This document shows, piece by piece, positions 33,361 through 44,404 of a DNA stretch of 64,000 nt; position 1 is the first letter of the stretch, and every line of letters starts with the position of its first letter. The stretch is from Rachicladosporium sp. CCFEE 5018 (lineage: Eukaryota > Ascomycota > Dothideomycetes > Cladosporiales > Cladosporiaceae): positions 752,061 through 816,060 of the forward strand of contig KZ111150.1 of the NCBI GenBank assembly GCA_002077045.2. The letters are read 5' to 3'. The notes below the pieces were generated by a model. It was not told the DNA's origin. It searched no databases and saw only the letters and a program-made list of their open reading frames with translations. Both the position numbers and the translations under genes were made by a program.

Positions 33361-36015
33361 ACCTGCGGACCCTCGCGACCAGCCTCCGTAGACCCTCACA
33401 CGGCTCAGAAGCCAGGGGTGCGGCTCAAGTATCTTCAGAAGACTCGATATGCTAGCGTCGCCCCTCGCCCGGGTTGCTTGTACTTTGGGAGACAGATTGT
33501 GTCGGTTCATGGTACATGGTCTGCAGTGCACGTTCGGCACAACAAACGAATGACGACAATACCTCATTGTCAGCGGTGAATTGGCAAAGAGTGAGCCCAT
33601 CTCGCAGATTTCAACGAGCTGGGATCAAGCCCTGCCTCGATTTGGGGAATCGAGATGCGGAGAACATTGCATGACCATATACCGAACACAGGGTACCAAT
33701 GACCGATTAGCAGCAAGCAGCGAGACCGCATAAGCTGAACGTCCGATCTTTCCAACGACATGGCGTACGCATTGCGCGCGTATTAAGCCGGTGATCAACC
33801 ATCGACTTTTCTGTGCTACAAGCTCTGGACTATCGACAAGCCTCGAAAGGAAGTCTTTGTGTGGGACGTGTCAGGTTGGTCGAACGGGCTGCAGGAGAGC
33901 ATTGTGGTGTTGGGGCTCTATACCGAAGAAGTGAAGGCACATGGACGACGAAGCAGATAGAGTAGGATACACATAGCCGTCTGAGTACATTTGAATTTTC
34001 AAAACAAGCATAGATGTCCTGTTGTCTTGTAATGAGGTATAGATGTGAAGCATTAGCGATGCAGCTATGGTGTACCTGGAGCATGACTCGGGCAACTTGC
34101 GACCTCACTTCATCTTCCATGACCACATCTCCGAATACTGTGAAACGCTGCTCTGCTTGATTCGGTATGGACACATGTCCTTGTGGCATAGTGCGAGATG
34201 TTCCATCGATCTCATATTATTGATGCAATGCGCTATTTCTCTCGCCGTTTCCTCCTGCGCCCTTCCATACATTGTGCATTTACGATGCCAAGTTTCGGAA
34301 ACACTCTTTGCGTCAATCGCAATGGTGAAGTACAAGCGACGCACAATATCATCGTTTTGAGCTGCTTTGCCAAGGTCGCGGTAGTTGCCCCTGCAGCTGC
34401 GATGTCTCACGGATCACGGTCTCCATGGTTAGTCTCCCTTACGGTCCCTGCACGCACACATCACTATCTGTGCTCGCAATGACACGACGTGTAGAGCAGC
34501 GTTTGGAACCGCGATGGCGCACGAGAGTCATAACCCATGGTCTAACAGATTGTGTGAGAGCTCAAGAGCGCTGCCCGCTTACATATCCCTGGTCTCGTGG
34601 CATCTCGTCGAGGAGTACGTTCAGACCCTAGAGTACAACTGACAACTGGAATCTTCCGCGCCATGAACTCTAGGGCAGTGATAGTATATTGACCACTCTC
34701 CTGGACAGACTAGTCTCTAACACCTGGATACAGTCAGTGACGTCACACGAGAGCTAGCTGCTTCACGCCGTCAGAGGCGGCAGTCGCTGCGGATAGGTGT
34801 AGTTATGCCAAGCTGAAGTTGACAAGCACCATCATAGGATACTCGGTCGCTATGAGACCGCATGCATTGTGGATGTCTGCTGGAAATGGACCATGGCCTC
34901 CGGTACGCAGCTCGTTGCGCTTGCGCGAGGCAAGTTGGGGTAGGCGTCAACGAATGGCCGCAAAGCTCGCCCAAGGGGACATGCAGATCATGAAGGTGAG
35001 GTCGAAATTGACAGCAGCGAGGCAGCGCCAGCGTACTAGGTTCACGAGCGCCAGGCCAGCGACTCTCTGTAGACCCATGTGTTTCTGCTCATCAGCATCA
35101 CGCGGTGAACACCCAATGGCAGGAGTTGAACGAGTTGGCTCATCACACGACCGAATCGCGAGAGACAGCGCGAGCTTCGTAACCGGATTTGAGAGACAAC
35201 GCCGCTGGGTTCCCCACAGTATTTCAGTCATGCTGCCCATGCACAGAGGGACACGCTTGCTGTTGCGGTGGGAGGGTTGTAATCCAGCAAGGAAATGGCG
35301 ATAAGGTCGGAGCAAGGAGCGGAGAAGGGAACGACGCGACGGGGATTAGCGCCAGACATAGTGCGTGAGACGGGCGAGAACGTTGTGTGACATATGTAGT
35401 ATTGACTGGGGCGGAAGACACTGAGAAAGTGAGCAGTGAGAAGGGTTGGCGTGAAAGCGACGGTGAACAGCACCACGCAGCGGTACCACTTAAAGCATAC
35501 ATTCATGTGACTGATAGCAGCATTCAAATACTGCACACCTTCTCAGTGCATTGATGGTGAGGCTCTTCGCCGGCCTAGCTGTCCCAACCCGAAACAGACC
35601 AATGCTGGAAGAAACCCTAGGCGAGATAACGTGACGAAGTGGAGATTTATGGCTGAGAGGATGGAAGCGAAGCAGCAATTGAACCACAGTAGCTAGGTTG
35701 AGATGCTTGCAGAAGTCTTGACGATAAGAGTTGAGTAACGCTAACGCACTAGATTAGACCGCTGCTGTGGCATCTGACTTGCAGTATTGAAGATGTTGGA
35801 GCTTTCCATACAATCAGGCTGTCAGCGGAATGGTATTTGAACAGCAGCATCGGATGACAGCCACTACCGCACCTCCGCTCGAAGCTACCAGGAAAGCGAC
35901 ACAAGCCGTTGTTTATGGCGTACTGCTTGTAGCACAGCAGTGAATGGTCACTGCCGGGTCATTTGAGACAGCCTCGGGAGTCTGATCGAGGCCAGCAACG
36001 TTCTTGGCATCTTGC
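33361..36015. other. Gene-poor region, no gene seen
   Basis: 2.6 kb with only short unsupported frames, ending at the 3' end of the sugar porter gene. Confidence 0.5.
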
Positions 36016-38144
36016 TCAGGCTACCACCTCTCTCCTTTGCACATCGGCTGCCTGCTTCGTCTCGACATGGCTCGTGCCCACTTCTGTCACTGCCTCCTTG
36101 ACAATATTACTCTGTACCGCCTGCGCGCCGTCGAATATCAATGATATTTCTTCGAGGGTGATTTTCGATGTTTCGGGATAGGTGAAGTAGACTAGGGCCA
36201 ATTCCAGAACCAGAATGCAGTCCACGACAATGTAGTATTTCCAGCTACAGGGGTGGTGTCAGTATAGGTCTATCAGGGGGAAGCATGGCCTTGGTACCCA
36301 ATATTCTTGAGGCCGACCGGGTTGAGGTAATTGAAACCTGTAATTGTTCCTGAGATCGATCAGTACCGAACAGAACTGCTCGAGAAGCGGAGCGCTTTAC
36401 CTTGCACTAGCAGATTCTGCAGACAGATCAATTTACTGCGTAGAGAGTATGAGCAGACCTCCACGGTATAGCCTGTGAGGATGCCGTTCCAGGTCGTAGA
36501 ATAAAACGCGGTGAACACAAAGATGAATGCTAAGACCGCTTTTCCGGCTGCGTTATTCCCGTTGATTTCGTATTCAGCATTGCAAATTGTCCATGGTAGA
36601 AATCCTAAGACGAGCATGCCGGTGAGGGAGCCTAACATAAGCGGCCGCCTCCCTATATGTTCGATTTGACTGGCTCCCCAGAAGCTGCCGCTCAGTCAGC
36701 CAAATGAAGGGCTAAACGTTCGGGCAAGCGCTTACGACCAGCCCATATTCCACATTGTTAAACATCCGTTGATGATATTCTGGGTTCGCGGCTCGGTAAT
36801 ACCAATAAGACGCAGTACCACAACGAGGTAGTAGCCCGTTAAGGTTGTGCCAGATGCTTGTGCCGCGATTGAACAGGTAACGACAATCCATGTCCTCCAG
36901 CGATTACCTTTAGTACGAAACAGGTCAAACCAGGACCGTGTGGAATGCTCCATTTCGAAGTTCAAGGTGTATTGAATTTCTCGGAGTTCAAATTCAGCGA
37001 GGTTATCAGACGGATCATCACCGCAGTGATGTTTGCGCAGGATCGCAAGGGCCTCCTCGGAACGACCTCGAGAGACGAGCCAACGGGGGGACTCAGGAAC
37101 GAACTGCAAAATCATGTCAGTACGCCTGCTACCTCGGGCCAAGGCTCTAGCAGCGAGGGAAATTGGCAGTGACTTGCCCAGGTCAAAGCGACAGAGATGA
37201 GACTCGGCAAAAGTTGTATAAGTGAGACTGCGCGCCAGGACCAGTCGCTCTGGATGGTGAGTGTCCCGAGGGTGATCCAGGCAGCTAGTGTTGCACCCAG
37301 ATTATACAGTGTGTTCAAAAAGGTGGAAAGCTGCGCTCTATGTGTTGGGTGAGCGAGTTCGGTGACGAGCATTGGAGCGGCGGTATACCTTCGTATAGTC
37401 AGCATTCGGTTCGGCTCGTCTGATAGCTACAGCCCAAAGATCCTTATGTGATCTTAGCTGCAAACTGTCGGGCAACGTACTCGAAGGACAGTCCCAGGCC
37501 AATAATTGCTCGAGCTACGGCGAACATGACGAGACCCTTGGCGAACGATTGCAAGAAGACGCCGAGGATGATGATGACGCTTCCTATAATGATGGTCATG
37601 CGGCGACCTGTGAACGTCAGCATTCGCATAAGGTATCGTCACACGGCTCGGCGTACCGATCTTCTCCACGAGCCACCAGAGGAAGAATTGTGAGGCTACG
37701 CCGCCGAGACCTTGAGTAGAGTTGAAGAGGGCTAGGCGGGCTCCAGTCGGGTAATCGAAGTAGGCGTTCCAATACGGGAGAGACTGGACTCCATTCATGA
37801 TGCTTCGACGGGCATTAGCCCCCGACCGCATACGACGTGGTCTGTCCGCCCATACCTTCCATCTAAACCATTAGTGGCTTGCACCACGAGCACAACTTCC
37901 GTGGAGTGTTAGCATGTGCACAATGTATTAGACCTGACTGGGCGTGAGTACCGCTCATCCAGAGATAGAGCTTGCGGAGATGACGAATGCGATACCTGAC
38001 GACGGTGAGTATATGTTGCGGATGTACTGTATTGCATTGCGACACTACTACTCACCATGGTCGATCTAACAGTTGCTGTACATTGATCGTTCCTTCACCT
38101 CGAGTGGTCCCAGCAACGATGTGGTTCTGATTCTTTGACGACAT
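36016..38144 (-). CDS. MFS sugar porter (lactose-permease-like), ten exons
   Basis: The gene assembles from ten exons on the minus strand: 38144-38056, 37995-37952, 37895-37856, 37802-37657, 37607-37481, 37388-37178, 37103-36736, 36684-36401, 36349-36298 and 36244-36016. Their sum is 1590 nt, giving 529 aa without a stop. The protein shows the sugar porter signatures ATNGLDGSIMNGVQ at the first segment, EKIGRRMTI, PESPRWLVSRGRSEEA, HIGRRPLMLG and the closing YPETSKITLEEISLIF. It should import a sugar across the plasma membrane by proton symport; the substrate is unknown. Introns are 47-91 nt, and the sixth (37177-37104) has a GCAAGT donor. The gene stands alone after the 9 kb gene-poor region and is intact. 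Confidence 0.9.
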
Positions 38145-38748
38145 CTTGAAGAACTAAACAAGCACCAACAATACTGCCTACTTGCAGTATCTTCTTCAAT
38201 GCCATACTCAATGCCCAAGTATATGATCTCGACATCTCGAATCACTTTACCCGGAACTATAACCGTACCCGCGATCGACACGCCGTTTCTTCTCCATACC
38301 CACTTCTCCACCTCTCTGGGGAAAGCTTGACTCGGCATGCAGCTTATCACTGCTTCTGATCATGCTTGAACCAGGTCGTCATCAATGGCAGTGTCTCGCA
38401 AGTCGGCATGCTCGTTCGGCGCTAGCACCGCAGTAAAGGTAGCTCCGACGTTGTACTGCATTCAACCGGCGACCCGTGGACCTGCTGACTGTTGGAGCGT
38501 AGCATTGGTGCTGCTGAGTGACATGCATGGCGTTCTTGTACTGTGGCACAGTACTGCAGCATGTATCTTTGATGTCGTCCGACCAAGAGGTGAAGTCGAC
38601 GCCGGGCTTGGCACCCATCTCCGCGACCTCAGCTCCTGGGTGTACCTCCAGACAGAGAAATCCAGATACTCCAGATGATGAGTGTATACCCAATGAGATG
38701 CGCGGGTGGCAGTGCCAGGCGGTCTCGATTTCGGACGCTGGTCGCTGT
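38145..38748. other. Intergenic region between sugar porter and SURF1
   Basis: 604 nt that should hold the sugar porter promoter and the SURF1 3' end. A minus-strand frame here (38066-38350) overlaps exon 1 of the sugar porter and is not supported. Confidence 0.5.
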
Positions 38749-39815
38749 TCACCACTCCTTGTTCTGCCTGACTCTCCTGCTGATTCCACTTTGCGGCTTC
38801 TTTAGCACCATCCACATCATGACGCTTGTTGCCAGGCTGAGACTGAACCATGTCTGGCAACGCTGGGTTAGCTTACGTACTCACGAAACAGATGGGGGTG
38901 ATTGCAGGGCATGACACTCACAAAGATGTACTGCCCGTGATTGTTTCGCAGATTCACCTCGGGCGCCCGTCCAATCGGTATGCCCTTCTCTTCTCTCCTG
39001 TAGCTCTCCAACAAGTCATTCCGCATCGTCTCCTCTACCCATACGCCCTGCGCTCCAGCGTGTGCAGCCATCTCTGCAACATCTGGAAAGTAGAACTTGC
39101 CCTCTTCCGGCTTGTTGACTGGCGTAAACAAGTTTCTCCTCCAAGGCTCTCGCAATAGACCCTCCACTGTGGTGACGCCGATTGGCAAGCCCTCAGGGCG
39201 CGTGCGCGGGTCAGCCATTGATGCTGGGATCCATCCTCGGTTCACCAGCACTGTTGTGTTCACTTCCGAGTCCGGGAACTCGCCTCGTCGATCCAGTGGC
39301 GTAACTACTAGAAAGCCATCCTTCCCATCATGCAGCCGCGGTCCTACAAGCATCTCCTTCTCGTGCCGTAGCACACCCTTCGCGTACACTCGCCGATAGT
39401 CGAAATCCTTGATCGCTGATGGATCGACTACAGGTGGTAGTGGCAGCGGCTCTCGTACCAGACGATCCTCGAACCGCGCCATGATCTCCGTCTTCCATCC
39501 CAGTCGCTGCACTTGCCAGCATCCAAGTCCGAAGGAGATTACCGGGATTGCTGCTAAAAGCGCCAGACCGAACTTGTTATGCTTGCGATTTGTCCGAATC
39601 AGTACCGGCGGATTGTCCAGTACCGATGTGAAGCCTGGAGAGTCGCCGGGCTGAGCAGTGGACTGCTGGCGGCGGAAGACACTGCGTAGAGGGTATCGGG
39701 GATTCTCGATTTGCGGACGGAGGTGGCGGCAAAAGGTGCAGATGTAGCGTGAGGTCTCTTGTCGCGGCGCACTCTTCGCGATAGTTCGTAGCAGGAGGTA
39801 AGACTTGTCCATCAT
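38749..39815 (-). CDS. SHY1: SURF1 family cytochrome c oxidase assembly protein (Shy1)
   Basis: Two exons, 39815-38922 and 38853-38749, separated by a 68-nt intron (GTGAGT donor), giving 332 aa. The start MMDKSYLLLRTIAKS opens a mitochondrial presequence; an ATG at 39929 in the same frame is possible but less likely. The first membrane segment FGLALLAAIPVISFGLGCWQ ends in the family GxWQ-type motif (GCWQVQRLGWK). The soluble domain contains DYRRVYAKGVL, LVNRGWIPA and VEGLLREP. The second membrane segment, YIFTWFSLSLATSVMMWMV, is completed by exon 2. Shy1/SURF1 assists insertion of haem a in Cox1 in the inner mitochondrial membrane. Only 231 nt separate it from the divergent UBX gene, so the two share a promoter region. 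Confidence 0.94.
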
Positions 39816-40046
39816 TACTGCGAATGAGCGCGCTTTCTTCGCCAAATTGATGTATAAAGACTCAATGGACCAAACTTCAGCACACTCACATGTTCCACGT
39901 GCATGCACGCGCCACTTTCTGGGGTACATGAAGCTTATTCGTCATAGGCAAGGGTCAGCTTGTGCCTCATCGAAGGCGGTGCTGGCAGATGCTCGAGTGT
40001 CGGACATTGCCACAGGTCAAACGGCAAGACAATCTCTAACCCGAAG

Positions 40047-41528
40047 ATGTTCCACTCTGGCACACTCCAATCTGGCATCTCGCTGGCCATCTCGCAACAA
40101 AAGCTCGTAGCCATATTCGTAGGCCAGGAAGATGACACATTGTCTACACTTTGGGAAGAAAACTGGCTGCAATCCAGCCACGGCGATCGATCAATAGGGG
40201 AAGCCATTGCTGAGAAGGCCGTGTTCCTCCGAGTCGAGCATGGCTCGCAAGAAGCGGACTTCCTATCAGCATTCTGCCCGATCGAGAAGGTGCCCATGCT
40301 CGCGATAGTACACAATGGGCGGGTCATGCAGAGGGTGGAGGTGGGAATAGAGGAGGACGAGTGGCGGGAAAAGGTGCTTGGTGCATTGGGCGGCGAAGAT
40401 TCGGAGGTTGGGGTGGCACCACCTACCGCTCAGGAGCCAATACTGGAGGAGGTCTCGCCTGGCGCGCAGGCCGAACCAACAGTGCAGTCCTCTCAAGCGC
40501 AGAGTCTGTTGTCAGAGCGCGGTCAACATCTAGAAGCCGGGCGCGTGGCACAAGCAGCAAGAGAAAAAGCTGCACGCGTAGCCCGCGCGAAGGCAGCGCG
40601 AGAGCAGGCTGAAGCAGCTGCAGCAGCAGAGCAAGCAGCGCAGCCGAAGATAGACAAGGGCAAAGGTCGTGCGATCGACCCAGCGGATGTACGGCAGAAA
40701 GCGCGACTCGACTGGGTACAACAGCAAGCCAAACGGAAGGGCGAGGCCCAGACGGAGAAGGCTCGAATACTTGCTCAGATACAAGCAGACAAGCTTGAGC
40801 GCCAGACGCGATCACAGAATAAGCATCAACCAGCACCCAGCTCCGCCCTTCCCCAGTCTTCGCCAACACAACCCACATCCGCCACCTGCGCTCTGCAAAT
40901 ACGACTTTTCGATGGCTCTTCCCTTCGCGGCCGCTTCGCCTCATCTGCGACTCTGGGCACAGCTGTAAGGATGTGGGTTTCGCAGAACAGTCCTCCTGGC
41001 GGCGCTTCAACGCCCTATAACTTTCGCCTGATGCAAGCTCCTGCACCAAGTCGAACAATTGGCCCGAGCGAAGAGGAAGAGTCGCTGCAGGACATCGGTT
41101 TATCACCGTCAGCAACTTTAGTGCTGGTCCCAGTGTCTGGCTCGGTAGATGCGTACGGAGGGTCGGCGACCAGTGTATTCAGTCACGGGATTCTTGCGAG
41201 CACGTTGGGACTCGTCAATACAGCTGTGGGCGCCGTGACATCGACATTGAGCTACGTGACGGGCTTCGGCGCTTCCGCAGCCGCGTCAAGCAGTACTGCA
41301 GCTGAGTCGAGTCTCTACATGGGCGGCACTGGCGACGAGCAGGAGGCGAGTAATGTGCAAGGCGCACGAATGGCTGGTGCAGACTCGGGTGCTGGAGCGG
41401 GCATGAGGATGAAGACACTCGCAGATCAGAGGGCTGAGAGGGACAGAGACGCGAAGGGCAAGACGGAGTTCTATAATGGTAATAGCTCTGCCTTTGAGGG
41501 GAGGAAGGACGGAGATGAAGGGACATGA
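40047..41528 (+). CDS. UBX-domain protein with thioredoxin-like N-terminus (UBXN4/erasin-like)
   Basis: This is a single-exon gene of 493 aa from ATG 40047 (MFHSGTLQSGISLAISQQK); an upstream GTG frame was rejected. Residues 1-115 form a thioredoxin-like (UAS-type) module ending VPMLAIVHNGRVMQR. A long Ala/Arg/Glu-rich helix follows (REKAARVARAKAAREQAEAA). The UBX domain at about 280-370 starts TCALQIRLFDGSSLRGRF. A hydrophobic stretch behind it (ILASTLGLVNTAVGAVTSTL) could insert in a membrane as in erasin. UBX domains bind Cdc48/p97, so the likely role is as a Cdc48 cofactor, perhaps at the ER. The C-terminus is charged (DQRAERDRDAKGKTEF). It is divergently transcribed from SURF1 across 231 nt. 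Confidence 0.87.
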   Translation: MFHSGTLQSGISLAISQQKLVAIFVGQEDDTLSTLWEENWLQSSHGDRSIGEAIAEKAVFLRVEHGSQEADFLSAFCPIEKVPMLAIVHNGRVMQRVEVGIEEDEWREKVLGALGGEDSEVGVAPPTAQEPILEEVSPGAQAEPTVQSSQAQSLLSERGQHLEAGRVAQAAREKAARVARAKAAREQAEAAAAAEQAAQPKIDKGKGRAIDPADVRQKARLDWVQQQAKRKGEAQTEKARILAQIQADKLERQTRSQNKHQPAPSSALPQSSPTQPTSATCALQIRLFDGSSLRGRFASSATLGTAVRMWVSQNSPPGGASTPYNFRLMQAPAPSRTIGPSEEEESLQDIGLSPSATLVLVPVSGSVDAYGGSATSVFSHGILASTLGLVNTAVGAVTSTLSYVTGFGASAAASSSTAAESSLYMGGTGDEQEASNVQGARMAGADSGAGAGMRMKTLADQRAERDRDAKGKTEFYNGNSSAFEGRKDGDEGT

Positions 41529-42072
41529 GCATGTTTTAGGTAGTCGATACTGACACTGTGTACGATATGATGACTTCGCTCATGTACTGTGTTCTCTCAC
41601 CTACATGTGCATGGTTGAAATGCGGACTGGGTATGCTCCCGTATCCCCGAAACGCTAGCCTTTGGGGCCGAACTTACCCTAAGCTTATCTCGATGGTACG
41701 CACATGGGAGAAGAGGGGTCCATCGTCTCCAACATCCACATAACATTAGATCAAATTCGTACCTCTCCGCACGATTCACACCTCCAGATCTGCCGTGAAA
41801 CGCTTCGAGGCACAGTTCGAAACGGCACCCACGTTTCCGCCACGCACAGCCCTCGACGATCAGCCGATCCTACCAGCGCAATCGGATTAGCGCAAGGAGA
41901 TTATGCAGCATGCTATATCACTCAGCCACGATAGCTCTACTGCCGGTACCTCTGGCCCGTGAGCATCGCTTCACCATTGCAGCCAATGCAAACCGGAGGG
42001 GAAACGAGCGCGGTCGCGCTAGCTTGTATGGTGTTGTTGGCAATCTGCCGTGTTGGCGGAAAGTAGATGTAG
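41529..42072. other. Intergenic region left of the duplicated block
   Basis: 544 nt from the UBX stop to where similarity with the second unit becomes visible. No gene seen. Because unit B begins at an assembly gap, the true left breakpoint of the duplication may lie in here. Confidence 0.5.
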
Positions 42073-42186
42073 GTACTGTATCTCAGGTTTGCTGTGGATA
42101 GTATCTTTCTTTGTTCTTCGACATCACGTTCTGTGCTACCTCGCGGTCTCGGTTTTGCGTACTTTTTGCAAGGTGGTTCAGGCACC

Positions 42187-44003
42187 ATGGCGCTTCCTTC
42201 GAAGAACGAAGACTATGCTACTGCTCGTATGACGGATGAGTTCTCGTCTGATGCTGCCAGCAGTCTCGATGCGAAGCAGAGCAATCATGCCGATGTGCGC
42301 GACATGGCGCGCATGGGCAAGCCGCAGGAGATGCAGCGAAACTTCAGGTTCTTCACGATGTTTGGGTTCACAGCCATCCTAACAGCTTCGTGGGAGGGCA
42401 TACTGAGCACTGCGGCCCTAGGCTTGGGCAATGGTGGCAGTGCTGGGCTGCTGTACACGAACCTGGCAACCTGGATCGGATTTATAGCTGTGTACGCATC
42501 TCTGGGCGAGCAAGGCAGCATGGCACCGACTTCAGGTGGACAGGTACGGCACTCATAGCCTCTAGCGCATGTGCGACGCTGACTATGTTCCCAGTACCAT
42601 TGGGTCAGCGAATTCGCTCCGCGCAAGTATCAGAAGGTGCTGAGCTACATCGTCGGTTAGTACCACTCCAATCCCGCCTCGATTCACTGCTGACGACAAT
42701 AACCCAAGGCTGGCTTGGGCTTCTCGGCTGGCAAGTCGGCGTAGCATTCAGTGCCTTCCTCGCTGGTACGCAGATCCAGGGCCTGCTCGTACTCAACTAC
42801 GAGTGGTACGGCTACGAACGTTGGCACGGGACGCTACTCATGATTGCGGTCTTGTCGTTCTCGGTGCTCTGCAACATTGTCCTCGCGCAGAAGCTACATC
42901 TCGTCGAGGGTGTGGCGCTCACTCTGCACATTCTGGGCTTCTTCTGTGTGGTCATCCCGGTGTGGGCTTTGAGTGAGAAGGCGCCTTCAAAGGAGGTCTG
43001 GACGACTTTCTACGACCCTGGATGGGGCAATCAGGGATTGAGTTGCTTGATCGGAATCGTTGCAAGCGTCGCGCCGTTGCTTGGGGCTGATGCTGCAGGT
43101 AAGCCGCTTGGGAGACAGATCTTCGAAGCTCACGTGCTGACTCGACATGCAGCACACATGGCAGAGGAACTCCAGGACGCTGCGTACGTCCTGCCGAGGA
43201 TCATGGTCATCGGCGTCGTCTTCAACGGCCTTCTCATGTTCATCACCTGCATAATGATCTGCTACTGTATCGGCGACTTGGAGACAGGTAAGCACTGAGC
43301 GTTGCGCAGATCATGGATACCGTACTGACGACGACAGTAGTCTTGACGACACCTACGGGCTACCCATTCATCGCGATCTTCTACAATGCCACGCAATCAT
43401 TCGCAGCAACGAACACGCTGACTGCGATCATCATCATTCTGAGCATGCTCTCGAACATCACGATCATGGCAGGCTCCTCCCGACAGCTGTTTGCCTTCGC
43501 ACGCGACGGTGGTGAGTATCAAATCACACCTATGATTGAGATCGACACTGACAACTCCAGGCGTCCCCTTCTCCCGCTGGGTCAGCCACGTCAGTCCTCG
43601 CCTCGAAGTCCCTGTGAACGCCATCCTTGTCATCTGCATCGTCGGCATCATCATCAGCCTGATCAACATCGGCTCCACGGTTGCGTTCAACGTCGTCACC
43701 TCGCTCGGTACCGGCACGCTGACAATCTCCTACATCGTCTGTCTCTCCTGCGTCGTCTGGCGTCGCCTCACAGGCAAGCCTTTGCTGCCCTCTCGCTTCG
43801 ACATGGGAAAGACGCTGGGGTTGATTGTTAACCTTGTGGCGCTTGGCTGGCTATGGTTGGTCTTCGTGATTGCATTCTTCCCGGGCGTCCCTCTTCCGCT
43901 GCTTACCACATTGTCCATGAATTGGAGTGTGCTTGTGTTTGGAGTTGTGGCGATTTTCAGTGGGGTATACTTTGCGGTTTGGGGGCGGAAGAACTATGCT
44001 TGA
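42187..44003 (+). CDS. APC-family amino acid/GABA-type permease, unit A
   Basis: Six exons: 42187-42543, 42595-42655, 42709-43098, 43153-43287, 43341-43511 and 43561-44003. Total 1557 nt, 518 aa. The protein has about 12 membrane segments and the signatures of the fungal UGA4/HNM1 type: SWEGILSTAALGLGNGG, GEQGSMAPTSGGQYHWVSEF, GADAAAHMAEELQDAAYVLP and SSRQLFAFARDGGVPFSRW. These proteins import GABA, choline or amino acids across the plasma membrane by proton symport; the exact substrate is open. Compared with unit B the last codon is replaced by TGA (GCT TGA versus GCT GGA), so the ten-residue C-terminal tail GPVEYVRKLD is lost. Otherwise it is intact. It lies 401 nt upstream of the glutaminase gene on the same strand. 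Confidence 0.9.
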
Positions 44004-44404
44004 CCGGTGGAGTATGTCAGGAAGTTGGACTAGAGGTCGATAATCCGTCACCGATAGTACAGCAACGAGATTTTACTGGTAACATGAGTATCGTACAGCA
44101 GCATGAGTACCATAAATTGAATGACTCCACGATCTGTATCCCCACAATGCGGAGCTCTCTCCACATTCCAGCCGCCATGCACTGCACCGCATCGGGTATG
44201 ACGTCTCTAAGATGCCCACGTGAACAGTGGAGTTCTGAGCTCCCTAGTCAGACGACCATACAGCTCGTCGGTTGAGCACGTTCACATTCGCAGGCTCGAT
44301 GAGTGCGCTACTGAGGAGCTAAGTCCCTACTTTCTTGTCGCACCCTTTGGCTTCGCAGTCCGGCGAGCGAGTCCTGTCCTGTCTCAGTACACTGTTCGCG
44401 AGCC

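Noticed and set aside
34819..35304. 161-codon plus-strand frame in the gene-poor region
   Set aside because: Compositionally unremarkable, with an equally long antisense frame and no motif.
38066..38350. 94-codon minus-strand frame upstream of the sugar porter
   Set aside because: It overlaps exon 1 and intron 1 of the well-supported sugar porter gene on the same strand in another frame.
39960..40046. 29-codon N-terminal extension of the UBX protein
   Set aside because: GTG start; ATG 40047 begins directly at the thioredoxin-like module.
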